From positions 1 through 64,000 of the forward strand of contig JACPJR010000003.1 of assembly GCA_016187565.1 (NCBI GenBank): DNA of 64,000 bases. The letters are read 5' to 3'. This stretch comes from Candidatus Woesearchaeota archaeon (GTDB lineage: Archaea; Nanobdellota; Nanobdellia; Woesearchaeales; JACPJR01). The position numbers were made by a program, and so were the translations under genes. Shown here one piece after another: positions 7,579 to 15,144 of the stretch (positions are counted from its first letter, which is position 1; each line of letters opens with the position of its first letter). The notes under the pieces are model-generated. The model was given only the letters and a program-made list of their open reading frames with translations. It made no database searches and was not told the DNA's origin.

Positions 7579-10550
7579 CACTTTAACCCCCATTTAATTA
7601 ACTTATCATCACTTGCCTTTATAGTAGTAGCAATTAACCCTTTATTAGGACCTTCAGTAAATACAAATGTTACTATATCTTTTCCATCAACTACTTTATA
7701 ATAACCAGTAACAGCTTCTCCACCAAGCTTATGACCTTCAAAAGCCTTTCCTGTCTCAATAACATTCTGATTAAATTCTTTCCAAGCCTGTCTTTCTGCT
7801 TTCCAAGACCCACCTTTAAATTGCTTTAGGCCCAACTGTTTAGCATGTTTACTCCACCCATGATTTAACCTATCCATATTAGAAACGGCCTTCTGTGCCA
7901 CGCCCACTCTTTCCATTCTGGTGAAGAACTTTCCTCCAGCTTCCAACGCTTCGTCGCTGTACTGAACAGCATCATCCGCATGATGACCATAGCCCAATAT
8001 ATTTGGGAGCACTGGTGCTAAAGAGACTACTGAAAGCGTTAACCAAGCAGCATTAGCCAAGGTAGGATCTTTCTTAAAGGTCTTGGCGTCTAACAGCATA
8101 AACCCTACATCGACAACATCCCAGGGAGTGTTCCCATCAGGATCCGTGTACTTCATAGGGTTGTTCAACACGTAACTGTACCTGTTCAGAGCTTGAGGAT
8201 TATACACATCAGAGAAGACCGTGTCAGGCTGAGTAAATCTCCGCAAGAACGCATCATAATATCGTGCACCGTAATAATACATGGCTGTCTCTCGTTCAAG
8301 CTCTTTGCCGGTAAACAGATTTCGTTCATCACCACCATCAATGACTAAGCCGAAAGGAAGATAAGATGTTTCAGAAACAACATTTCCTGCTTCATCCGTT
8401 ACCAACACTGTACTACCGAGATGATCGGGATGGAAATGGTACAGACCAACATCATCCTGTTTTGCAAGAATAACACCGTTTCTATCTTTAAAGTACACCT
8501 CTCGAAAGATAGAATCTCGGTCATGGACTTCAAGGTAGTTGTCATTCACATAATAGGTGGTTTTGTTATTACCAAAGGTATCGTACTCAACTTTCTTTAC
8601 CCGTTCATCTGCAGGACCATAAGAATACTCAGCAAGAATCCTGCCACTGCCATTACCTTCTCGAAGTCTGCGGAGCTGATTAAACCCGTTGTATTCATAG
8701 TAAAAGTCAACACCCTGCACAAGGTTTCCATTTTCATCGTAACTCAAATTGTACTGGATTGAGGAATTACAAAACCCACATTCCTGAAAACAGGTGCTGC
8801 ATGACTCACCTGCATCCAACGAACAACAGCCATCACCACAGCTTGGAGAACAGTCCTGCTCGCAATTACAAAAGCTTTCCCCAGAGGTACAATACTCATC
8901 GCCACAGAATGCTAAGCAGTCCTCAGGGCAGGTATAGGCATTTTCATTGTGTGTACAGAAGGTATCACCACAGATTGCAGGGCAATCCTGTTCACAGTTC
9001 TGGGCATTCTCCCAACCAGTACAAAAACGATCTCCACAAGTCGTAGGACAATCTTGCGGACAGGTTACTGGATTCTCGTTATGGGTACAGTACGTATCAC
9101 CACACCTTGGTGGACAGTCGACTTCACAGTTCTGAGCATTTTCCTGGCCTGCACAATAGGTATCACCACAGGTCGTGGGACAATCTCGTAAACAAGTCAG
9201 TGGAGTTTCATTGTGCGTACAGAACCCGTCACCACACTGGGCAGAACAATCCTTGGGACAGATTTCAGCGTTTTCGCCAAAATCACATCGACGATTCCCG
9301 CACCAGGTATACGAAGTACAATACGCACTCCAGCATTGCCCTGGGTTAATACAATCATCCATCGTGTAAGGATCACCATCATCACAATCATTGTCAGTAT
9401 AACACTCAATTCCTTCAGGGTGAGCAATACAACTCCCATACTGGTTACATTCACCACAGGTTGCCATGGAACAACTTCTCCCATAACATTCAGAAGGATA
9501 ACCGATAGTGAGGTAATTACTCGTATAACAATTCTCGGAATTTCCACTACAGATCGGCTGCTTGGCAGAGCCGCTACAACTATTAGGGTTGTCACAACGC
9601 AGATCATACAGAGAACCACAATACGTTCCATTGGCTTTGTATTTTTTAGTGCCAGCATCGCAACAAGACCCTGAATCACACTCAGGACGCAAACATTGCT
9701 GGTTGTTGTAACTCTTAACTATAGGGGCCTCGTAAACATACATATAAACATACACATCATCAAAGTTGACATAGTCAATTTCACATTCAGATCTAGACCA
9801 ATCATCAATATCACAAAAATCATTAAATTCATGACTACTAAATCCATCTTCCATGCCACAGTCTGCCTCTATTTTCAATTTTGTGTTTACATTGTAACAA
9901 TCAGTATCACAATAGGAGGAAACACTATCACAGGCTTCCTGGTTTGGTGCACAGAAAAGCCAGTAATTCTGATCATTGGGACTACCTGCTAAGTCATCAG
10001 CAGAATCAAAATCATCCCCATTATCAAGATCAAAATCAACATAAGCCGCTTCACTATATTCTTGGCTGTCACAATAATATCTAGCGTTATTTTGCCAGTC
10101 AGTATTTGACTCCCAATAAATCGACATTGAAGAGTCTTCTTCACCTGTATCCTCATAATCGATATCACTACTATCAACAATGCCGTTCATCGACAAAAAT
10201 CTAAAACGGTAGCAGTTATTTGGATTCGGAGGAGCATAGGAACCTATAGGAAAAGCGAATCCAGCCATGCCTCCCAATGCGTTTTTCTTATATTCGTGTC
10301 CCTCTAAATTGGCAATACTACCTGTCTCATCGTTATCCGGTAGAAATTCTCCATGATTATATACCTCATTCCAACTCCCACAAGAATCTCGGTAGCAATA
10401 CCTTGTGCAATACTGACCGCTACAGTCAACATTTCCCTCCTGATGCCAACCTGGTGGACATAGTGAAGGATCACAGCTACCATACGCAGAAACAGTACCT
10501 AAACAAAGAAGAAAAACGACGATATAGAGTACCCAACGCTTATCGTTCAT
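7578..10550 (-). CDS. secreted RHS protein with colicin D-like C-terminal toxin domain
   Basis: About 990 residues from the ATG at 10550, chosen over 10565 because GGGGGGC sits just upstream. It has a signal peptide (WVLYIVVFLLCLGTVSA) and a Cys-rich N-terminal region. Seven 22-residue repeats CGDxxCxxxENxxxCxxDC follow (about residues 416-568), then a few YD repeats and a canonical RHS core (HPDHLGSTVLVTDEAGN, LFTGKELE, YYYGARYYDA, LNRYSYVLNNPMKYTDPDG, about 700-808). A hydrophobic pre-toxin linker precedes a C-terminal domain (about 885-990) with SKHAKQLGL, GYYKVVDGKDIVTFVF and a terminal KWGL. That spacing resembles the colicin D anticodon-nuclease fold (KHA with catalytic Lys/His, ending in a GWKL-like strand). 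RHS cores encapsulate and autocleave toxins in bacteria. Acquisition from bacteria is likely (inference). The next gene is the probable immunity protein. Confidence 0.82.
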   Translation of the reverse strand: MNDKRWVLYIVVFLLCLGTVSAYGSCDPSLCPPGWHQEGNVDCSGQYCTRYCYRDSCGSWNEVYNHGEFLPDNDETGSIANLEGHEYKKNALGGMAGFAFPIGSYAPPNPNNCYRFRFLSMNGIVDSSDIDYEDTGEEDSSMSIYWESNTDWQNNARYYCDSQEYSEAAYVDFDLDNGDDFDSADDLAGSPNDQNYWLFCAPNQEACDSVSSYCDTDCYNVNTKLKIEADCGMEDGFSSHEFNDFCDIDDWSRSECEIDYVNFDDVYVYMYVYEAPIVKSYNNQQCLRPECDSGSCCDAGTKKYKANGTYCGSLYDLRCDNPNSCSGSAKQPICSGNSENCYTSNYLTIGYPSECYGRSCSMATCGECNQYGSCIAHPEGIECYTDNDCDDGDPYTMDDCINPGQCWSAYCTSYTWCGNRRCDFGENAEICPKDCSAQCGDGFCTHNETPLTCLRDCPTTCGDTYCAGQENAQNCEVDCPPRCGDTYCTHNENPVTCPQDCPTTCGDRFCTGWENAQNCEQDCPAICGDTFCTHNENAYTCPEDCLAFCGDEYCTSGESFCNCEQDCSPSCGDGCCSLDAGESCSTCFQECGFCNSSIQYNLSYDENGNLVQGVDFYYEYNGFNQLRRLREGNGSGRILAEYSYGPADERVKKVEYDTFGNNKTTYYVNDNYLEVHDRDSIFREVYFKDRNGVILAKQDDVGLYHFHPDHLGSTVLVTDEAGNVVSETSYLPFGLVIDGGDERNLFTGKELERETAMYYYGARYYDAFLRRFTQPDTVFSDVYNPQALNRYSYVLNNPMKYTDPDGNTPWDVVDVGFMLLDAKTFKKDPTLANAAWLTLSVVSLAPVLPNILGYGHHADDAVQYSDEALEAGGKFFTRMERVGVAQKAVSNMDRLNHGWSKHAKQLGLKQFKGGSWKAERQAWKEFNQNVIETGKAFEGHKLGGEAVTGYYKVVDGKDIVTFVFTEGPNKGLIATTIKASDDKLIKWGLK
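8845..9303 (-). repeat. seven tandem 66-bp (22-aa) Cys-rich repeats
   Basis: In-frame repeats encode CGDxxCxxxENxxxCxxDC plus two or three linker residues. Alternate copies resemble each other more than their neighbours: CTHNE copies alternate with CxGxENAQNC copies. This indicates expansion as a 44-residue dimer. Extracellular disulphide-rich or metal-binding repeats are likely. Confidence 0.8.
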
Positions 10551-10641
10551 GTGCCCCCCACTCATTAACCTTGACTCATGCTGATCACACTAACACCCGA
10601 GTTTAAGGAAATGATGAGGGGTTAATAAATCTATGTTCGGA

Positions 10642-10653
10642 TTTTCCGGAAAA
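10642..10653. promoter_or_regulatory. palindromic operator candidate (TTTTCCGGAAAA)
   Basis: A perfect 12-bp palindrome just upstream of a TATA-like stretch (about 10622-10632, minus strand) of the RHS operon. It shares the half-site TTTCCG/CGGAAA with the inverted repeat at 11272-11291 in front of the second regulator. A common Lrp-like regulator is inferred. Confidence 0.45.
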
Positions 10654-10696
10654 ATCTTGCCAGCTTTTTATATATTTTATATAATTTATAATGCAA

Positions 10697-10731
10697 AATT
10701 ATAAATACTTCCTGATGATAGTGTAACTATC
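10697..10731 (+). promoter_or_regulatory. promoter of first Lrp-like gene with 15-bp palindrome
   Basis: A TATA box (ATTATAAATA, about 10698-10707) is followed by the perfect inverted repeat GATAGTGTAACTATC (10717-10731). A third GATAGT half-site follows at 10733-10738. The palindrome overlaps the expected transcription start, which suits autorepression. A 15-bp palindrome is the usual size of Lrp/AsnC sites. Confidence 0.5.
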
Positions 10732-10795
10732 GGATAGTAATTACTAAGATAGCACAGAAGGGGTGATAGGAAAAACAACACGAGGATGATAACCC

Positions 10796-11251
10796 ATGAA
10801 AAACAGCCAGATCCTTTCCTGCTTGCGAAACAATGCTCGCATGAGCTTAATGCAGATCAGTAAGAAAACAGGAATACCCATCTCAACGATTCATGACCGG
10901 ATTAAGGGAGAAGAAGGAAACGCTATTCTACGATACACCTCCTTACTCGATTTTTCCAAACTAGGGTATTCCAATAGAGCTACCATTCTGTTAAAAGTAG
11001 ATCGGAAAGACAGGGAAGAACTTTCCCTCTTCTTGTTTCAGCATCCGTTGATAAACTCAGCGTACAAGGTCAGCAATGGGTTTGATTTTATTGCTGAAGG
11101 AATCTTTCAGAATGTGAAATCACTCCATGAATTTATTGATAAGGTAGAAGAACGGTTTACTATGCAGGATATAAAAACACACTTTGTTCTTGAAGATTTA
11201 AAGCGAGAATGTTTTCTGTCAGATGACGAAGACTCTACGGTAAAGAACTAG
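10796..11251 (+). CDS. Lrp/AsnC-like transcription regulator
   Basis: 151 residues. The N-terminal helix-turn-helix (about 5-35: LRNNARMSLMQISKKTGIP, then STIHDRIK) has the Lrp/AsnC pattern, followed by a basic wing region. The C-terminal alpha/beta part (about 60-140; LLKVDRKDREEL, FIAEGIFQNVKSLHEFIDKV) resembles the effector/oligomerisation domain. It is divergent from the RHS toxin operon, across a 245-bp gap with palindromes at 10642 and 10717, and a paralogue lies 100 bp downstream. It is likely autoregulated and may control the toxin operon (inference). Confidence 0.75.
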   Translation: MKNSQILSCLRNNARMSLMQISKKTGIPISTIHDRIKGEEGNAILRYTSLLDFSKLGYSNRATILLKVDRKDREELSLFLFQHPLINSAYKVSNGFDFIAEGIFQNVKSLHEFIDKVEERFTMQDIKTHFVLEDLKRECFLSDDEDSTVKN

Positions 11252-11271
11252 AACTCGTTCTGCAACGTATA

Positions 11272-11291
11272 TTTCCGAACTAACTCGGAAA
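11272..11291. promoter_or_regulatory. inverted-repeat operator candidate before second Lrp-like gene
   Basis: TTTCCGA-N6-TCGGAAA, perfect 7-bp arms. It lies about 24 bp upstream of the TATA-like GCTTATTAAG (about 11315) of the next gene and shares its half-site with 10642-10653. Confidence 0.45.
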
Positions 11292-11352
11292 TTTTTCGAC
11301 AATTTTTCACAAAGGCTTATTAAGATGCTCTTTTCCATTCACCCGGTCAAAA

Positions 11353-11838
11353 ATGAAGAAGACCTGCACCATGCAACTAACACCCAATGAAGAAATATTG
11401 TTAACGTATCTTAGGCGTAACGCTAGAGCGAGCTTAACCAGTATGGCTCGAGGTACTCATATTCCCCTCTCTACAGTATCCAACACTATCAAAAGATTAA
11501 AAGAGATGGTGATTGTCAGGTATACAACATTCGTCGATTTTGGAAAACTCGGTTATCCCATCAGTGTTCAGTTTATTATCGAATCGAACCAAGACAAAAA
11601 GGGAGAAGAGTTTCTTATGAACAGTCTCTCAGTAAATTCTTTATCAAGACTCAGCGAGCTCTATGGCTTTCTCGTTACATGTGTCTTTAAAGACGTCAAA
11701 GAGAAAACGGATTTTAAGGAAAAACTTGAATCGCTTGGGATAAGAGTTATTGAAGAGATCTTCATTATTGAGACCATTAAAAAGGAAGAATTCGTACAGA
11801 ATATTCATCAAAGTCTTACCTCTTGTTCCTTTCCTTGA
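11353..11838 (+). CDS. Lrp/AsnC-like transcription regulator, paralogue
   Basis: 161 residues from 11353; ATG at 11371 is an alternative start. The N-terminal winged helix (LTYLRRNARASLTSMARGTH, then STVSNTIKRLKE) is clearly paralogous to the preceding gene, including the shared RYTxxxDFxKLGY segment after the wing. The C-terminal half is the alpha/beta ligand domain (FLVTCVFKDVKEK). The two genes probably arose by duplication. The upstream inverted repeat at 11272 suggests autoregulation or cross-regulation with the toxin operon. Confidence 0.72.
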   Translation: MKKTCTMQLTPNEEILLTYLRRNARASLTSMARGTHIPLSTVSNTIKRLKEMVIVRYTTFVDFGKLGYPISVQFIIESNQDKKGEEFLMNSLSVNSLSRLSELYGFLVTCVFKDVKEKTDFKEKLESLGIRVIEEIFIIETIKKEEFVQNIHQSLTSCSFP

Positions 11839-11923
11839 ATATTCAGACATACGCAAAAAGAGTTACTCCGCCAGTTGGTAGATTCACCGCCACAGCCATG
11901 GGAATGTTTTGGCTCAAATAGAA

Positions 11924-13322
11924 TTAACTTACATCCCGTAAGACATAGTAAGTTGCTCTCCCTGTTCCTTTCTGCTTTATAACTCCTTTTAATACAAGAT
12001 CATGCAAATCTCTTTTTGCGGTTGCTTTAGAACATTCAGCGATTTCTACATACATCTTCATTCCTATTTCTTTTGATACCGACAAATATTCCAAAGCTGC
12101 TTTCTGTCTTTCGTTTAATTGGCTCATTATCGGCTCATATCGGCTCATTATCGGCTCAGTCTTCTCAAGTAATTCTGTTTTTGGGCTGAATAGGATAACA
12201 ATAACAGTATTTCCTGTATCCCTTATTTCAGGAAGCTTTGGTTTAAATGGATGCTCCTTGACACTATCAATAATTCTTATCCCAGCCCTCACCTAATTTT
12301 TCTATAAACTTAACTCTATTAAAAACATCTGCAATAACTGGATTTCTTGAATATTGCTCATGCACGATATTTTGAGGAGTTACATTAGCAGGTAAACCAC
12401 CTGGAGAATTAAACTCTATTCTGTCTTTAAACATCCTAATAATTATTCTAGAACCCATGTTAGAATAATCTCTATGGACAACGGCATTCGTTATCAGCTC
12501 CCTAATAGCGAAATAAGGGTATTGCGGGATTACTTTTCTCGCAAGACTTCCTGCAACCACTTGTGAAATCTCTTGAATGTGTTGTCGTATATACTCGTCT
12601 GTAGAATCAACAATATCAAATAAATTCCCATAAATATCCTTAATGTCAGAATATGTTTGTGCTTTTTCCTCTCCAGGATATCTTACCATGGTAATATAAT
12701 CCATAGGAAAGAACGCCTTTGGTTCTTTTCCGAATAAGAGAATACCAGCGTTGGTAATCCTTACCTTTTTGTTGATTACCCTTATGCATTTGAGTGATTT
12801 AAGTAATTCCGTATTAGACCCCTTTACTGAGATCTTATTTATCTCTTCATACCTTTCCCTGAATACATTGATTGCCCTTTCATCAATGTCTTGTAAACTG
12901 GCACTCTTACATATTTCTTCATCCCATTTAGTCTGTTTTTGCTCAAAGATCATCTTCTTCAGATCGTCAGGAGGAATGATTCTTTTCTCAGTACCAACCT
13001 TCCTATAAGCAATACCATTCAGAAAATAAGGTTTATTAGGGCCCTGTGGAATCTTTACTTCAATAATTGATTTACCCTCTACTTGTAATTCTCTTATCTG
13101 AGGGTTAAATTCTGGCTTGATCCGCTGATGGATCTGTTGTGAAATTTTTCGCAAGCTAGTGTCGCTGACAGTAGTACCAATAACTTTTCCGTCTTTATCT
13201 TTTACACCGAAGTAGACTGTTCCTCCCCTATGGTTCAAAAAAGAGCAAATTGTCTCTAAAGCATCATTTAATCTTGCTAAGGACTCTTTCAGTTCAACTG
13301 TCTGGCTTTCTTTAAATTTCAT
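11924..13322 (-). pseudogene. AlbA_2/Schlafen-type putative DNA-binding protein, frameshifted
   Basis: The intact upstream part (13322 down to 12267, 351 codons) has the N-terminal AlbA_2/Slfn-like domain (ESQTVELKES, FLNHRGGTVYFGVKD, PNKPYFLNGIAYRKVG). It also has the regulator's ATP-binding-like region (ELITNAVVHRDYS, FNSPGGLP, EKLGEG). The reading then enters a short false tail. The other frame (12292 down to 11924) continues the family C-terminus (RIIDSVKEH, then TGNTVIVILF) and ends in a winged helix (LNERQKAALEYLSVSKE). Dropping one A around 12274-12280 gives an uninterrupted EKLGEGWDRIIDSVKEH. It is therefore a broken gene, a sequencing error or a programmed shift. Its start overlaps the integrase stop (ATGA), so both were one operon. 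Confidence 0.75.
12121..12157 (-). repeat. short tandem repeat in the frameshifted gene
   Basis: Four near-identical copies of a roughly 10-nt unit CGGCTCATTA. On the coding strand it reads as the repeated peptide EPIMS. A slippage-prone site inside an already degraded gene. Confidence 0.6.
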
Positions 13323-14554
13323 TGAGGTCTTACCTCTTGTTCCTTTATTTCTAAAAACTTCTTTAAGACATCTGGTGTGAGTTTCTCCTTTGCATCTTGA
13401 GCATTCATTGCAGCCAGTGCTTTCAGAAACATCGTTTGTACGTTCTCCAATTGCTTACTTTGCGCATCTAATTTTTCATTCATGATCTCTCGCTCTTGTT
13501 TCTCTCTTGCCAACTGCTGTTCAAGGTCGCTTCTAGTGGCATCTATAAGCATATCTTCCTTCGTAATCGTATCACTCATCCCAAGGAGTTTTGTGTAGTG
13601 GTGAACCATCTGATTGTTCTTCCATCCAAAACGATATTTCAAGGCGCTTTCGTTTTTATATCTCGGTAACCAGTAACAAGCAGAGGAATGCCTGAAATCA
13701 TACATGGTTAGTTCAGAAGTCATTTTCCCTGCCTTTGTTTTTACATTCCCTAGTGTCTTTACTGCTAAGTTTTTGAAATATTGATTGACCACACGAGGAA
13801 CAATCGGAAAAAGGTACATCGTTGGCTGGAGATTCTTATCTTTAATATAATCCTTAATCTGTTGAGAACATAATAACAGTTTTATTCGTCTTCCAAAGGT
13901 TTTAGAAATCTCGTCCCTTATGTTGAGTTCATAGTCGTCTCCTCGTTCCATTAACGTTAAATCCTCAATTTTGATATTCATCAGTTCGGTTGGTGCACGC
14001 ATTCCTGTATCAAAAAGAAACCACATGAGCACGCGGTATTCATATTTGGCACGCTCTGCCATTTTTCGCAGATCATCGATCGTAAAATAAACAAACGTTG
14101 AATCAACCGGAGGTGATTTATCGATGTACGTAGTAATATCCTTCACCGTATTTCCCTTTTCGTTTTCTCGTCGCTGATACCAATGCCAGAAAGCAGTAAA
14201 TGCCTTTGCATAGCTGTCAACAGACGTGTAAACTTTTCCCGTTCTTGTGGTAATCTTTCCATTCCGCATGGAGTCATTAAAGAAAGAAACCGCTTCACGT
14301 TGGGTAATGTTCGTGACTTTATTCTTCTTATAAACATGTTGAAATTGGTTTAAAATCCAATGCAACCTGAGACGCAGGTTTATTAATCGAATAGGTTTTA
14401 CGGGCTTTTTACCGAGGGTATTGTAACCTTGCTCCATATCAGAAAGATATTCTATTAACAACTGAGCATTGAACGTCGAAAGACCCCCTAATGGGTAACC
14501 TTTCTTCTTCCAGTTCTCATGTTTTTCTCTGCTTTTATGTGGGTCTAATTTCAT
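13319..14554 (-). CDS. tyrosine recombinase / integrase
   Basis: 411 residues from ATG 14554. An earlier ATG at 14587 lies only about 5 nt from the TATA-like TATTTAAATC (14591-14600) and so probably precedes the transcript start. An N-terminal SAM-like core-binding domain (about 60-150) is followed by the catalytic domain. The box I Arg lies in DTGMRAPTELMNI and a Lys in ISKTFGRRIK. Box II reads YDFRHSSACYW, with Tyr where the family usually has His. The C-terminal GWKNNQMVHHYTK contains the nucleophile Tyr. A coiled-coil tail follows (about 340-411). It sits 75 bp from the 3' end of tRNA-Glu, the usual arrangement for tRNA-integrating elements, and shares an ATGA overlap with the AlbA_2-type gene. 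Confidence 0.85.
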   Translation of the reverse strand: MKLDPHKSREKHENWKKKGYPLGGLSTFNAQLLIEYLSDMEQGYNTLGKKPVKPIRLINLRLRLHWILNQFQHVYKKNKVTNITQREAVSFFNDSMRNGKITTRTGKVYTSVDSYAKAFTAFWHWYQRRENEKGNTVKDITTYIDKSPPVDSTFVYFTIDDLRKMAERAKYEYRVLMWFLFDTGMRAPTELMNIKIEDLTLMERGDDYELNIRDEISKTFGRRIKLLLCSQQIKDYIKDKNLQPTMYLFPIVPRVVNQYFKNLAVKTLGNVKTKAGKMTSELTMYDFRHSSACYWLPRYKNESALKYRFGWKNNQMVHHYTKLLGMSDTITKEDMLIDATRSDLEQQLAREKQEREIMNEKLDAQSKQLENVQTMFLKALAAMNAQDAKEKLTPDVLKKFLEIKEQEVRPQ

Positions 14555-14629
14555 GGAAAACCACTTCAGAAAGAGAGAAAATAGCATTATCTATTTAAAT
14601 CTTGTGGGAATTATCACGAAAACATGGAA

Positions 14630-14732
14630 TGCCCGATGGGGGATTTGAACCCCCGTCCTTGCCTCGAGAGGGCAAGATGATTGTTCCCGCAGGGATCTTG
14701 TCGATTCCTGTGCCGGACTACACTAATCGGGC
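14630..14732 (-). tRNA. tRNA-Glu(CTC) with D-loop insertion
   Basis: Acceptor GCCCGAT/ATCGGGC with discriminator A. Anticodon arm TTGCC-CTCTCGA-GGCAA, anticodon CTC. T-arm GGGGG-TTCAAAT-CCCCC. About 28 extra nt lie in the D-loop after CCGGC and contain the hairpin CAGG...CCTG. Removing them leaves a regular 75-nt tRNA. A non-canonical archaeal intron is the best reading. CCA is not encoded. Confidence 0.85.
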
Positions 14733-14824
14733 ATATGGTAACTGGGCTTGATCTTAGCGAAACTCACAGCTCTATCACCTCTGCTCAGATTTGCCATGGT
14801 TACACGTATCGAATATAAATGTAG

Positions 14825-14922
14825 TGGGCCCAGGGGGATTCGAACCCCCGACCTTCCGGTGTCTTTGTGCTCGATAAGCTCTTAAGAGCCGGACGCTACT
14901 AACCAGACTGAGCTATGAGCCC
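14825..14922 (-). tRNA. tRNA-Lys(CTT) with canonical intron
   Basis: Acceptor GGGCTCA/TGGGCCC with discriminator A. Anticodon stem TCCGG/CCGGA, loop CTCTTA-intron-A, anticodon CTT. T-arm GGGGG-TTCGAAT-CCCCC. A 22-nt intron (about 14861-14882) sits at position 37/38, the standard archaeal site. The mature length is 76 nt. A TATA-like element lies about 30 bp upstream (minus strand, about 14950-14960). Confidence 0.9.
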
Positions 14923-15072
14923 TTTAATTGCGGCGAAGTTGAGCTTCTATTAAAAGATTTAGGTTTTCAGTACGTAGAGGAGTAGAGCAACCGTATTCTC
15001 TCGTTACCATAATCAGTTTCACGAATGGATACCTTTCTCATAAAACCTATAACAGTATACGAAAACGTAACA

Positions 15073-15137
15073 TTTATATACAAGTACCTCTTTGGTACAA
15101 GAAACTGAAATATACTCAGAAAACAAGCAAAGAGGTG
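15073..15137 (+). promoter_or_regulatory. ftsZ promoter and ribosome binding site
   Basis: TATA box TTTATATA (15073-15080) and ribosome binding site AGAGGTG (15131-15137), 7 nt before the ATG at 15145. This gene has a short leader, unlike many leaderless neighbours. Confidence 0.6.
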
Positions 15138-15144
15138 TGTATGT

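Noticed and set aside
9197-9679. Long minus-strand and plus-strand ORFs overlapping the Cys-rich region (160 and 153 codons)
   Set aside because: They are alternate frames of the repeat region of the RHS gene, with hydrophobic or basic low-complexity products.
12121-12157. Tandem CGGCTCATTA repeats as a regulatory array
   Set aside because: They lie inside the coding frame of the frameshifted regulator and translate as EPIMS repeats.
1-14587. Search for the second attachment site matching the tRNA-Glu 3' half
   Set aside because: No repeat of the tRNA 3' sequence was seen by eye in this stretch, so no element boundary is claimed.
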